Of a stretch of 36,415 bases of DNA, positions 16,541 to 24,909 are shown one piece after another. A program made the position numbers and the translations under genes. The notes beneath the pieces are model-generated. The model was not told where the DNA came from. It ran no database searches and saw nothing but the letters and a program-made list of their open reading frames with translations. Origin of the DNA: Lachnospiraceae bacterium UBA3802 (GTDB lineage: Bacteria; Bacillota; Clostridia; Lachnospirales; Lachnospiraceae); the NCBI GenBank assembly GCA_002369155.1, contig DFEM01000169.1:1-36415 (forward strand). The letters are read 5' to 3'. Every line of letters begins with the position of its first letter. The stretch's first letter is position 1.

Positions 16541-17856
16541 GAGATAATCTCTCCAATCAAATCATATTCCGAGCAATCGGTAATTCTAACTTTCAAAAAT
16601 GTTCCGCTTAAATAATTCTCATCCGATTCGATAAATACACATCCGTCAATATCGGGAGCGTCGGCATACATTCTGGCTGTATAAAAACCTTCTTCCGTAT
16701 TATAGCCTTCAATTATGACTTCAACTTCTTTCGAAATAAACGATTTGTTTCTTTTAAGAGATATTTCTCTTTGAGCTTCCATAATCGCTTTCTGTCTTTG
16801 CTTTTTTACGCTTTCTTTTATCTGCGGTTTAAAAGAAGCAGCCAAAGTATTCTCTTCTTTGGAATAAGTAAATACCCCGAGTCTGTCGAATTTGATATCT
16901 TTAACAAATTTCAAAAGTTCTTCGGCTTCTTCCTCGCTTTCGGTAGGAAATCCGGTAATAAGTGATGTTCTTAATGAAATATCGGGTATTTCCTTACGTA
17001 ATTTTTTGATTAAAGAGACAATATCTTTCTTGGATGTTCGTCTTCCCATCTTTTGCAAAATTCGATCCGATGCATGCTGAATGGGGATGTCAAGATAATG
17101 GCATACTTTCCTGTTATTCTTTATAAGATTGATGAGATCGTCGTCAATTTCTTCCGGATAGCAGTACATGAGACGAATCCATTCAATGCCTTCGATCCCG
17201 CTTAATTTTTCAACAAGCTCAACAAGACTCTTTTTGCCATACAAATCGACTCCGTAAACTGTCGTTTCCTGAGCGACAAGTATTAATTCCTTAACATAAT
17301 TCGCCGCAAGAAATTCGGCTTCTTTGATTAATTCTTCCATAGGAACAGACCTGTAACTGCCTCTTATGGAAGGAATCGAACAATATGAGCAGTTTTTATC
17401 GCACCCTTCCGCTATCTTTAAATAAGAATAATGAAAAGGGGGATTCAGAAATCTTCTGCCTGAAGCATGCTGATTTTCGTTAATGTCGGGCATGTCGAAA
17501 ATCTTTTCTTTATCTCTTATACGTTTGAGGTCATCCAAAATATTGGAAAAAGCTGAAATTCCTAAAAATCCGTCGATTTCCGGTATTAATTCTTTTAAAT
17601 CATCATAATATCTTTGTGCCAGACATCCCGTAATTACAAGATATTTAAGGTTTTCTTCTTTTAATCTTGATAGTTCAAGGATCGTGTTAATACTTTCTTC
17701 TTTGGCATCTTTAATAAAAGCGCAGGTATTAACAATTGCTATATCAGCTTCAAGAGCGTCATCAGTGATTTCGTATTCGGTTGATATATCTGCCAGCATG
17801 TGTTCGGAATCAACAAGATTCTTATCACATCCGAGCGAAACAAAATATAATTTCAT
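16537..17856 (-). CDS. rimO: Ribosomal protein S12 methylthiotransferase
   Basis: Radical SAM enzyme that methylthiolates an Asp of ribosomal protein S12. The N-terminal MTTase domain has cysteines 10, 45 and 79 for the auxiliary cluster. The radical SAM motif C152-x3-C156-x2-C159 lies in EGCDKNCSYCSIPSIRG, and a C-terminal TRAM domain covers about residues 370-439. The opening MKLYFVSLGCDKNLVDSE and the SIPSIRG segment fit RimO rather than MiaB. Only a weak GAG is seen before the ATG. A strong hairpin terminator lies 20 nt upstream, so expression may depend on read-through. Confidence 0.96.
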   Translation of the reverse strand: MKLYFVSLGCDKNLVDSEHMLADISTEYEITDDALEADIAIVNTCAFIKDAKEESINTILELSRLKEENLKYLVITGCLAQRYYDDLKELIPEIDGFLGISAFSNILDDLKRIRDKEKIFDMPDINENQHASGRRFLNPPFHYSYLKIAEGCDKNCSYCSIPSIRGSYRSVPMEELIKEAEFLAANYVKELILVAQETTVYGVDLYGKKSLVELVEKLSGIEGIEWIRLMYCYPEEIDDDLINLIKNNRKVCHYLDIPIQHASDRILQKMGRRTSKKDIVSLIKKLRKEIPDISLRTSLITGFPTESEEEAEELLKFVKDIKFDRLGVFTYSKEENTLAASFKPQIKESVKKQRQKAIMEAQREISLKRNKSFISKEVEVIIEGYNTEEGFYTARMYADAPDIDGCVFIESDENYLSGTFLKVRITDCSEYDLIGEIIS

Positions 17857-17875
17857 AAAACAGTCTCAAACAAAA

Positions 17876-17905
17876 GAAAAAACGCCCATCGGAAATCCAA
17901 CGGGC
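17876..17905 (-). terminator. Intrinsic terminator between rpoZ and rimO
   Basis: Nine-pair stem on the minus strand, GCCCGTTGG (17897-17905) with CCGATGGGC (17884-17892), including two G-U pairs, and loop ATTT. It is followed by GTTTTTTCTTTT. It begins 8 nt after the rpoZ stop and ends about 20 nt before rimO. Confidence 0.85.
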
Positions 17906-17912
17906 ATTAGTA

Positions 17913-18140
17913 TTATCCCACAATCTTAATTTTGGAATCGTTTAATTCCTTAACTGCTATAGAGAGGGGTTTTGCATCTTCATTTTCAACAAGAGGTTCA
18001 GCGCCATCGATAATCTGGCGTGCTCTCTTGGATGTAGCCATTACAATTGAATAACGTGAATTAACGATAGGTGAGTCACCTGCCTCCACTGCATCGTAGT
18101 TAACGACATTCATCAAATCTGTGTAAGACGGATGTAACAT
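17913..18140 (-). CDS. rpoZ: RNA polymerase omega subunit
   Basis: Small subunit that helps assemble and stabilise RNA polymerase. The 75-residue product has the omega signature NSRYSIVMATSKRARQI (about residues 27-43) followed by the acidic and basic tail. Its ribosome site AAAGGAG lies inside the 3' end of gmk; the two genes are 2 nt apart, the standard gmk-rpoZ pairing. Confidence 0.95.
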   Translation of the reverse strand: MLHPSYTDLMNVVNYDAVEAGDSPIVNSRYSIVMATSKRARQIIDGAEPLVENEDAKPLSIAVKELNDSKIKIVG

Positions 18141-18142
18141 TT

Positions 18143-18775
18143 CTATTCTCCTTTCGAAATAAGATCTAGATCTTTTTTTATTTTTTCTATCAAATCCTGC
18201 TGTCTGTTCGGAGTATTATGCGCCGAAACAATTATATTATGCAGGCTGTCAACACATTCATCCAGCTTATCATTAATAACAAGATAATCGTATTTTTGAA
18301 TCCATTCGACTTCTTCGTCGGCTCTTTGAACTCTTCTTAATATCTCATCTTCGGTTTCAGTATTTCTGGAGCGCAATCTGTTAATCAGTTCCTCTCCGGA
18401 AGGCGGAGTCACAAAAAGTAAAAGCGTGTTGGGGAATTTCTTCTTAATCTGCAATGCACCCTGAACTTCAATTTCAAGAATTACATCCTTGCCTTTTTCT
18501 ATCTGCTTTTCGACATATTCTCTCGGAGTTCCGTAATAATTGCCGCAGTAAGAAGCATATTCAAGAAGACCGTCGTTCGCTATCGTCTGTTCGAATTTTC
18601 TGTGGTCAACGAAAAAGTAATGTACGCCGTCTTCTTCGCCTTCTCTTTTATCTCTTGTGGTCATGGAAACACTGAGCGAATAATTGTCATATTTTTCCAT
18701 GAGTTTACGAACCAAAGTTCCTTTGCCGGCACCGGAAAATCCGGATACCACAACTAAAATTCCGTTACCTGTCAT
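18143..18775 (-). CDS. gmk: Guanylate kinase
   Basis: Phosphorylates GMP to GDP with ATP. The P-loop GFSGAGKGTLV is at residues 12-22. The GMP-binding region includes SVSMTTRDKREGEEDGVHYFF (cut: TTRDKREGEEDGVHYFF), and lid residues follow in LRSRNTETEDEI. 210 residues, normal size. The ribosome site AAGGAG is 9 nt before the ATG. It follows yicC by 13 nt; remA, which commonly sits between them, is absent. Confidence 0.97.
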   Translation of the reverse strand: MTGNGILVVVSGFSGAGKGTLVRKLMEKYDNYSLSVSMTTRDKREGEEDGVHYFFVDHRKFEQTIANDGLLEYASYCGNYYGTPREYVEKQIEKGKDVILEIEVQGALQIKKKFPNTLLLFVTPPSGEELINRLRSRNTETEDEILRRVQRADEEVEWIQKYDYLVINDKLDECVDSLHNIIVSAHNTPNRQQDLIEKIKKDLDLISKGE

Positions 18776-18788
18776 AAAGATAAGCTCC

Positions 18789-19667
18789 TTATTCGATATT
18801 CTGTATCTGTTCTCTTATCTTTTCGATTTCCGTCTTGATTGTAATCGCTACATTGGAAATCTCAATATCCGTGGATTTGGATAATGTAGTGTTGGCTTCG
18901 CGGTTTAATTCCTGAGCAAGAAAATCAAGTCTCTTTCCGACTGCACCGCCGCTTGTCAAAGCTTCCCTGACAGCATCTATATGGCTCTTTAATCTCACCA
19001 TTTCTTCGTCAACACAGACTTTATCGGAATATATACATACCTCGGTAAGAATTCTTGATTCATCAATCTGCTTGTCATCAAGAACTTCTTTAATCTTGCT
19101 TGTAAGTCTGTTCTTGTAATCTTCAATAATCTGAGGATATCTCTCTTCGATAAATGCAACATTCGCACTCATTGAATCAAGCTTTTCAAGAAGATCGTTC
19201 TTAAGATTCTCGCCTTCTTTAATTCTTGTAACAACAAAAGCATCGCAAGCTTCCGTCAATGCATCTTTTACAAGTTTCCAAATCTCTTCTTCGTTAATAT
19301 TTTCATCTTCCGAAACAAGAACTTCGGGCATTCTTGAAAGCGTGGAAACTCTGATGTCATTGTCGAGTTCGAATTCTTCTGCCATCTGAGCAAAATATTT
19401 AACATATTCGGCAGCGATTTCGGAATTGTATTTAATATTCACGCTTTCTTTCGAATAATCTTCAAAAGAAACATATACATCAACTTTTCCGCGTTGAATG
19501 TAATCTTTTAAAACATCCCTTATCTCAGCTTCAAACATGTTGAGCTTTCTGGGAAGCTTAATGGATAAATCAAGATACCTGTGATTTACAGACTTGATTT
19601 CAACCGTGCATTTGGCAGTAGGAGTTACTTTTTCGCTTCTGCCGTAACCGGTCATGCTTTTAATCAT
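18789..19667 (-). CDS. yicC: YicC-family endoribonuclease
   Basis: The N-terminus MIKSMTGYGRSE and the C-terminal DUF1732 region (VGKRLDFLAQELNREANT, SKSTDIEISN) identify the YicC/YloC family, known to act as an endoribonuclease in E. coli. 292 residues, typical length. The ribosome site AAAGGTGGG precedes the ATG. A strong promoter lies across the rqcH stop codon, so yicC begins the yicC-gmk-rpoZ unit. Confidence 0.95.
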   Translation of the reverse strand: MIKSMTGYGRSEKVTPTAKCTVEIKSVNHRYLDLSIKLPRKLNMFEAEIRDVLKDYIQRGKVDVYVSFEDYSKESVNIKYNSEIAAEYVKYFAQMAEEFELDNDIRVSTLSRMPEVLVSEDENINEEEIWKLVKDALTEACDAFVVTRIKEGENLKNDLLEKLDSMSANVAFIEERYPQIIEDYKNRLTSKIKEVLDDKQIDESRILTEVCIYSDKVCVDEEMVRLKSHIDAVREALTSGGAVGKRLDFLAQELNREANTTLSKSTDIEISNVAITIKTEIEKIREQIQNIE

Positions 19668-19703
19668 AATTTAACCCACCTTTAGTTTTATGCATACACA
19701 GCA

Positions 19704-19732
19704 ATTATACTTCATGAGTTAACACTAGTCAA
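19704..19732 (-). promoter_or_regulatory. Promoter for yicC-gmk-rpoZ
   Basis: Minus strand -35 TTGACT (19727-19732), 17-nt spacer, perfect -10 TATAAT (19704-19709). The -35 lies within the last codons of rqcH and the -10 just after its stop. Confidence 0.75.
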
Positions 19733-21496
19733 ATTAAACCTTGATATATCAGGTATTGCGACAAGCGAATAATATGTATGATATATAACCATTCCTTTTT
19801 CGCCTTCGGCAGGTTTTTTGATGTGTTTTTTTCTGGTATAATCGATCTCTACTTTTGACAACCCCGAATGCGAGGAATTAATGGCCGCAAGTGCGCCGCA
19901 TAATTCAAACATTTCATCCGGCATATCCCATTCGGTTGCGGAATTGTCTTTATCCGATTTGACAATCACATGCGAACCCGCAATCCCTTTTGCGTGAAAC
20001 CACCAGTCATTTCCTGTCGCAATCTTAAATGTCACTTCTTCATTCTGTATATTATTTTTTCCGACATATATATGATAATTATTGTCATAAATATAATGTT
20101 TGATTGAAGAAGTTTTTTTCTTTTCTTTTACAAGGAGATTTTTCTTTATATATCCCTTATTGTATAGTTCACTTCTTATCTGATTTATATCCGAAGTATT
20201 CTCGGATAATGAAATATACAAGAGAAGATCCTCAAAATACTTTGTCTCTTTTTTTGTTTCATCGAGCAATTCATTAATCTTTACTTCTCTTCTTTTCGAT
20301 TTGGAATATTCGTTAAAATACCTGTTGGAATTTTCGATTACCGTTTTATTCTCATCCAGAGGAATGTCGATTTCTTCGCCTGTATAATAATCAAGGACTC
20401 TCGCGCTTTTACCTCTTTGAACGCTGTGGGAATACGCTTTTAAAAGTTCTCCGTATTTTTTTAATTCATCTTTGTTTTCGCATAAGATAAGTTCTTTTTC
20501 CCATTCCGCCTCTTTCTTTTTATTCTTCGAAATATGAGAGTTCAGAAGATTAACTATGTCATTGCTTTTTTGCAATATAACATTCTGATCGTGTTTTTCA
20601 CTGTAAAATAAAGCCAGATATTCGCATAAATACAAATCCGTGAACTCCTTTGAGTCATAAGATTCGTTTAAATGCTTCATTTCAAAGGATGAATAATCAT
20701 ATATTTTCGAATCTTTTTTGTATTCAAAAAATCTGTCAAAGCTTCGACACTCTTTTAAAAGAATTTCAAAAGAATCACATATTGCATCCGTGGCACTTTT
20801 GTTTACGACATTAATCTTTTCATCCGAAACATTGCTTCTGAAAAGTATTTCTTTTGCAAAATTTTTGGATACCCCTTCAAATAAACCTATAAGCAGATTT
20901 GATACGGAAAGTTTTGATTTTTCCTCATCCGTCATTGAATCGATTTTACTTTCAATCTCTTTTTTTACATCTGCTTCAAAAGGATTGATCTTCTTTAAAT
21001 CCGAAGGAAAAAAATATTCCTTTTTGGGCAAAACTTCTCTTAATGAGCTCGTTAAAACACTGACTCTTTTAATACTGTCAAGAATAACGTCATTCTCATC
21101 CGTAAGAATGATATTGCTGTGTTTGCCCATCAGTTCAAATATCAGTTTTTTAACCGATAAATCTCCCATCTCATCAAGATGTTCGATTTCAAAGACAATA
21201 ATTCTCTCATTACCTTTTTGAGCGACATTAAGTATCTTTCCGTTTGCAAGATATTTTCTCAAAATCATGCAAAAATTCAGAGCCGCGGAAGGAGCCTCAC
21301 CTTTATCTTTTACAAGGTATGTATAAGACATCGAAGGGTTTGCCGAAGCAAAAAGATTATAAGTGTCCTTGCCCTTTTTTATCACAAATACGATATCGAA
21401 ATTATTGTTTTGAATTATTTTGGAAATTCTTGCATCTTTAAACAATTCATTATATTCGTAAACTATTCTTTTTATACAAAATCCGTCAAAAGCCAT
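19712..21496 (-). CDS. rqcH: Ribosome-associated quality control factor RqcH (NFACT family)
   Basis: Binds stalled 50S-peptidyl-tRNA and adds C-terminal alanine tails. The N-terminal NFACT-N domain opens MAFDGFCIKRIVYEYNEL. Helix-hairpin-helix and coiled-coil regions follow (about residues 180-430). The NFACT-R domain contains ATGNDWWFHAKGIAGSHVIV and the Arg/Lys-rich KVEIDYTRKKHIKKP. The length of 594 residues is normal. Earlier work named homologues fibronectin-binding proteins. The ribosome site is weak (GGTG about 6-8 nt upstream). Location upstream of yicC matches the yloA-yloC neighbourhood of B. subtilis. Confidence 0.95.
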   Translation of the reverse strand: MAFDGFCIKRIVYEYNELFKDARISKIIQNNNFDIVFVIKKGKDTYNLFASANPSMSYTYLVKDKGEAPSAALNFCMILRKYLANGKILNVAQKGNERIIVFEIEHLDEMGDLSVKKLIFELMGKHSNIILTDENDVILDSIKRVSVLTSSLREVLPKKEYFFPSDLKKINPFEADVKKEIESKIDSMTDEEKSKLSVSNLLIGLFEGVSKNFAKEILFRSNVSDEKINVVNKSATDAICDSFEILLKECRSFDRFFEYKKDSKIYDYSSFEMKHLNESYDSKEFTDLYLCEYLALFYSEKHDQNVILQKSNDIVNLLNSHISKNKKKEAEWEKELILCENKDELKKYGELLKAYSHSVQRGKSARVLDYYTGEEIDIPLDENKTVIENSNRYFNEYSKSKRREVKINELLDETKKETKYFEDLLLYISLSENTSDINQIRSELYNKGYIKKNLLVKEKKKTSSIKHYIYDNNYHIYVGKNNIQNEEVTFKIATGNDWWFHAKGIAGSHVIVKSDKDNSATEWDMPDEMFELCGALAAINSSHSGLSKVEIDYTRKKHIKKPAEGEKGMVIYHTYYSLVAIPDISRFNLTSVNS

Positions 21497-21539
21497 TTTT
21501 TCACCAACTTTACAAGTCTTTCTTTAAATACCGGAATTA

Positions 21540-21548
21540 ATTATATCA
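21540..21548 (-). promoter_or_regulatory. Extended -10 promoter for rqcH
   Basis: Minus strand TGATATAAT, an extended -10 (TGN-TATAAT), 44 nt before the rqcH start. No good -35 is seen at 17 nt, which extended -10 promoters can tolerate. Confidence 0.5.
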
Positions 21549-21571
21549 AATTATAAGACCAAAGGACATAT

Positions 21572-21597
21572 AAAAAGGGAACACAATAAGTGTTCCC
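21572..21597 (-). terminator. Terminator after glgA
   Basis: Perfect 8-bp stem GGGAACAC/GTGTTCCC (21577-21584, 21590-21597), 5-nt loop, followed on the minus strand by TTTTTATAT. It starts 23 nt after the glgA stop. Confidence 0.88.
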
Positions 21598-21619
21598 CTG
21601 TAATTAAATCATTAATACA

Positions 21620-23065
21620 TTATCCTATAAGCCAGTCATACATTTCCTGATATTTGTTTGCAGATACCTGCCACGAGAAATCAACAGCCATTGCTCTGTC
21701 AATCATCTTGTTCCATTCGCGCTTTCTGTCGTAATAAACCTTTTCTGCATATCTGATGGTATAAAGCATTTCGTGAGCATTGTAATTTACAAAGCTGAAG
21801 CCTGTACCTTTTGATTCGTATTCATTGTAAGGCTCTACGGTATCCTTAAGACCGCCCGTTTCACGGACGATGGGAATTGTACCGTATCGAAGTGCCATCA
21901 GCTGGCTTAAACCGCAGGGTTCAAAGAGCGAAGGCATAAGAAATGCATCACAGCTTGCATAAATCTTATGGCTCATCGATTCGGAATAATAAATGTTGGC
22001 AGATACTTTGTTGTTGTATTTCCAGTCAAAGTGTCTGAACATATTTTCGTACTGTTCTTCGCCTGTTCCGAGTACAACTATCTGAACAGCGTCATGGCAA
22101 AGCTCATCCATGATATAAGCTATAAGATCAAAACCTTTTTGATCGGTAAGTCTTGATACGATACCGATCATCATAATCTTGTCGTTCTCTTCAAGACCGA
22201 GATCATGCTGAAGTTTTCTCTTGTTTTTGATCTTTTCTTTTCTGAAATTCTGGGGATTATATTTAAAATCAATAAATTTATCCAAAGAAGGGTCGTATTC
22301 GGAATAATCTATTCCGTTTACAATACCTCTTAAATCATTCTCTCTCGCGCGAAGCAGCCCGTCGAGACTCTCTCCGTAAAAAGGAGTCATGATTTCTTTC
22401 GCATAAGTTTCGGAAACGGTGGTTATCGCATCCGCATATACAAGACCGCCCTTTAACAGATTGGCATTCTTATAGGATTCAAGTTTGTCGGGAGTAAAGA
22501 AGTAATCAGGAAGACCTGTTATGTCTTTAACGGCCGGAACATCCCATTTGCCCTGGAATTTAAGGTTATGAATTGTCATTACGGATTTGATTCCGTGGAA
22601 GAATTCGTTGCCCTGGAACCTTTCCTTAAGATATACCGGAATCAGTCCTGTCTGCCAGTCATGGCAATGTATAACATCAGGTCTGAAATCAAGCAAAGGC
22701 ATTGCAGACAATGCAGCCTTTGAGAAAAATGCGAATTTTTCAATATCATCATATACATTTGAACTGTAAGGATGAAAACCGCCGAATTTGGATTCGTTGT
22801 CTATGAAATAATATTTAACACCGTCTACATCAGCCTCAAGAATACCGACATATTCATTCTTCCAGTGAAAATCCATATAAAAGCTGGTCTTGTAAACCAT
22901 CTTATCCTTCATATCCTGAGGAATGCATGTGTATTTGGGAATCATGACACGAATGTCAAAATAGCGCTTATCCACATACTTAGGCAGTGAACCTACAACA
23001 TCCGCAAGACCTCCGGTTTTAATAAACGGTACTCCTTCGGAAGCAACAAACAAAATATTCTTCAT
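21620..23065 (-). CDS. glgA: Glycogen synthase (ADP-glucose type)
   Basis: GT5 glycosyltransferase that extends alpha-1,4-glucan chains from ADP-glucose. The KTGGLAD donor-binding motif is at residues 16-22, DVIHCHDWQTGL is near 130, and the C-terminal FEPCGLSQLMALRYGTIPIVRETGGL holds the catalytic region (cut: FEPCGLSQLMALRYG). 481 residues from the ATG at 23065, which follows GGAGGG by 4-5 nt and gives the family-standard MKNILFVASE. An ATG 12 nt earlier is part of that ribosome site. No other glg gene is adjacent; it has its own promoter, palindromic element and terminator, so it is a separately controlled single gene. Confidence 0.96.
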   Translation of the reverse strand: MKNILFVASEGVPFIKTGGLADVVGSLPKYVDKRYFDIRVMIPKYTCIPQDMKDKMVYKTSFYMDFHWKNEYVGILEADVDGVKYYFIDNESKFGGFHPYSSNVYDDIEKFAFFSKAALSAMPLLDFRPDVIHCHDWQTGLIPVYLKERFQGNEFFHGIKSVMTIHNLKFQGKWDVPAVKDITGLPDYFFTPDKLESYKNANLLKGGLVYADAITTVSETYAKEIMTPFYGESLDGLLRARENDLRGIVNGIDYSEYDPSLDKFIDFKYNPQNFRKEKIKNKRKLQHDLGLEENDKIMMIGIVSRLTDQKGFDLIAYIMDELCHDAVQIVVLGTGEEQYENMFRHFDWKYNNKVSANIYYSESMSHKIYASCDAFLMPSLFEPCGLSQLMALRYGTIPIVRETGGLKDTVEPYNEYESKGTGFSFVNYNAHEMLYTIRYAEKVYYDRKREWNKMIDRAMAVDFSWQVSANKYQEMYDWLIG

Positions 23066-23079
23066 GAAACCCTCCATTA

Positions 23080-23092
23080 TTCGCCTGGCGAA
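23080..23092. repeat. Palindrome TTCGCC-t-GGCGAA next to the glgA ribosome site
   Basis: Perfect 13-bp odd palindrome about 4 nt upstream of the GGAGGG ribosome site. As RNA it can form a short hairpin (TTCG/CGAA with CCAGG loop) beside the translation start. Confidence 0.5.
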
Positions 23093-23155
23093 AATTTTAA
23101 AGAAATATTTCGAGCTTAAACAAAATATGCCGTATGAATCTTAATGCATCTCGAT

Positions 23156-23176
23156 ATATTGTATATTATACAATAT
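23156..23176. promoter_or_regulatory. Perfect 21-bp palindrome over the glgA promoter (candidate operator)
   Basis: Arms ATATTGTATA and TATACAATAT flank one central T. The element covers the glgA -10 and much of the spacer. Its length and symmetry suit a dimeric repressor, but AT-rich palindromes can arise by chance. Confidence 0.55.
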
Positions 23177-23188
23177 TTTATCCGTCAA
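23160..23188 (-). promoter_or_regulatory. Promoter for glgA
   Basis: Minus strand -35 TTGACG (23183-23188), 17-nt spacer, -10 TATACA (23160-23165), with a second TATAAT nearby at 12 nt. The -35 begins 15 nt after the recN stop. The leader to glgA is about 90 nt. Confidence 0.6.
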
Positions 23189-23203
23189 TAAAAGTAATTT
23201 AAG

Positions 23204-24892
23204 TCAAATATTATTTTTATATTCCCTTGCCTGTTTGATGATTTCCAACGCATTATCCCTGAACTTGTCGGAATTAAATTCATCGCCGAGCATCCTGCAT
23301 ATTTCTTTGATTCTGCCTTCTTCATCAAGTACGGAAATAAATGTATTGGTTCGAGATTCATCGGATACTGTTTTAACAATCTCATAATGAATATCGGCCA
23401 TTGCGGCGATTTGTTGAAGATGCGTAATGCATATAACCTGATGATCTTTTGACAATAAAGCAAGTTTCTTTGCGACTTTCCATGCAGTCACACCCGAAAT
23501 TCCGGAGTCTATTTCATCGAAAATCAAAGTATCAATATTGTCTTTTTCTGCACCGACTGTTTTAAGGGAGAGCATTATTCTCGATAGTTCTCCGCCGCTT
23601 GAAACATTTTCCAGAGGTTTTAAAGGCTCGCCTTTGTTGGTTGATATTTCAAAATTAATTTTGTCTGTTCCGGATTGAGTAAATCCGTCAGTATCCAAAA
23701 AACAGACTTTAAAATCGCTTTGGGAAATATTAAGATCTGTCAAACTTTCCGATATTGCTTTTTCAAATTTCAAAGCTTTTTCTCTACGAAGCTTGCTTAG
23801 TTTATCCGCATTGATTTTCAGTTTATTTTGAATCTTTTCGTAATCTTCGAGAATCTTCTTTCTGTTTTCTTCATATCCGGTAAGTTCTTCAAGTTCGCTT
23901 CTTTTTTGTTCGCAGTATTTTAATACTTCCTCAATGCTGTTGCCGTATTTTCTCTCAAGTTCATTAATAAGATCAAATCTTTCGCGAAGAGTGAAAAGTT
24001 CTTCTTCATTCGGACAATACTCATCCATGAGTCTTTTGTTTTTTCTTTCAAAATCAGAGATTCTTGAAGATATGTCGTTTAATTCTTCAAAAAGAGAAGA
24101 AAGTTTTTCATCGATGGACGATATTGAAGACAATTCTCTTATGGATAAATCAATTTGCTCTGAAGCACTGCCTTCGCCCTCGTACATAACCATATTAAGT
24201 GTACCCAAAATGTTTTGAATTCTTGATGCATTCTCCTGAATTTTGAGTTTTTCTTCAACTTCCTCTTCTTCTCCTTCTTTAAGAGAAGCAGCATCTATTT
24301 CGTTTATCTGATATTCAAGCAAAGAGATTTCTCTTTCTCTTTTTACTTCATCGACTTCGGGACTTTCGCAAAGTCCTTTTAATCTTAAATATTCCGAATA
24401 ATTATTTTTATAATCCGAAACGGTTTTTTTGAAATTATCGTTTACCGAGAAAGAATCAAGAATTTCAATATGCTTTCTTGAGTTTAAAAGATCCCTGTAA
24501 TCATGCTGTCCGTAAATGTCAATCAAAGAAGATGCTATGTCTTTTACAACGGCAGCATTTACAGTCTGAGAATTGATTTTGAATACGCTTCTTTGCGCAG
24601 TTATTTTTCTTTGAATCAGAATTTCGTCATTTTCATATGAAATATCATTTTCTTCAAGTTTCTTTTTTATATCTGAATTGTCTATGGAAAATGTTATTTC
24701 AAACAAAGCAAATTCGCATCCGCTTCTTATGCAGTCTTTATCTGCTTTAGCTCCGAGCGCAAGCCCCAAAGAACCAAGAATGATAGATTTGCCGGCGCCG
24801 GTTTCTCCCGTGAGGATATTTAATCCTCTCGAAAAATCAACATCAATCTCATCGATTAATGCAAAGTTTTTTACATGTAAATTTAAAAGCAT
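23204..24892 (-). CDS. recN: DNA repair protein RecN
   Basis: SMC-like ATPase acting at double-strand breaks. Walker A GETGAGKS is at residues 29-36, after the standard opening MLLNLHVKNFALIDEIDVDF (20 residues). Two long coiled-coil arms fill the middle. The C-terminal head has the signature SSGGELSRIMLSLK and Walker B TLIFDEIDSGISG. 562 residues, normal. The ribosome site AAAGGGGG is about 6 nt upstream. It follows nadK by 17 nt, without argR between. No spoIVB or spo0A follows; glgA does. Confidence 0.97.
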   Translation of the reverse strand: MLLNLHVKNFALIDEIDVDFSRGLNILTGETGAGKSIILGSLGLALGAKADKDCIRSGCEFALFEITFSIDNSDIKKKLEENDISYENDEILIQRKITAQRSVFKINSQTVNAAVVKDIASSLIDIYGQHDYRDLLNSRKHIEILDSFSVNDNFKKTVSDYKNNYSEYLRLKGLCESPEVDEVKREREISLLEYQINEIDAASLKEGEEEEVEEKLKIQENASRIQNILGTLNMVMYEGEGSASEQIDLSIRELSSISSIDEKLSSLFEELNDISSRISDFERKNKRLMDEYCPNEEELFTLRERFDLINELERKYGNSIEEVLKYCEQKRSELEELTGYEENRKKILEDYEKIQNKLKINADKLSKLRREKALKFEKAISESLTDLNISQSDFKVCFLDTDGFTQSGTDKINFEISTNKGEPLKPLENVSSGGELSRIMLSLKTVGAEKDNIDTLIFDEIDSGISGVTAWKVAKKLALLSKDHQVICITHLQQIAAMADIHYEIVKTVSDESRTNTFISVLDEEGRIKEICRMLGDEFNSDKFRDNALEIIKQAREYKNNI

Positions 24893-24909
24893 TCGATCCC
24901 CCTTTAAAA

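Noticed and set aside
16537..17856. MiaB (tRNA methylthiotransferase) instead of RimO
   Set aside because: The N-terminal SLGCDKNLVDSE and the SIPSIRG stretch after the radical SAM cysteines are RimO-like, and the pgsA/cinA neighbourhood fits RimO.
20718..21221. 167-residue plus-strand frame inside rqcH
   Set aside because: Ser/Leu-rich shadow of the NFACT coding sequence; the minus-strand protein is clearly real across this interval.
23066..23203. Riboswitch in the glgA leader
   Set aside because: Only short palindromes are visible; no known aptamer core was recognised by eye.
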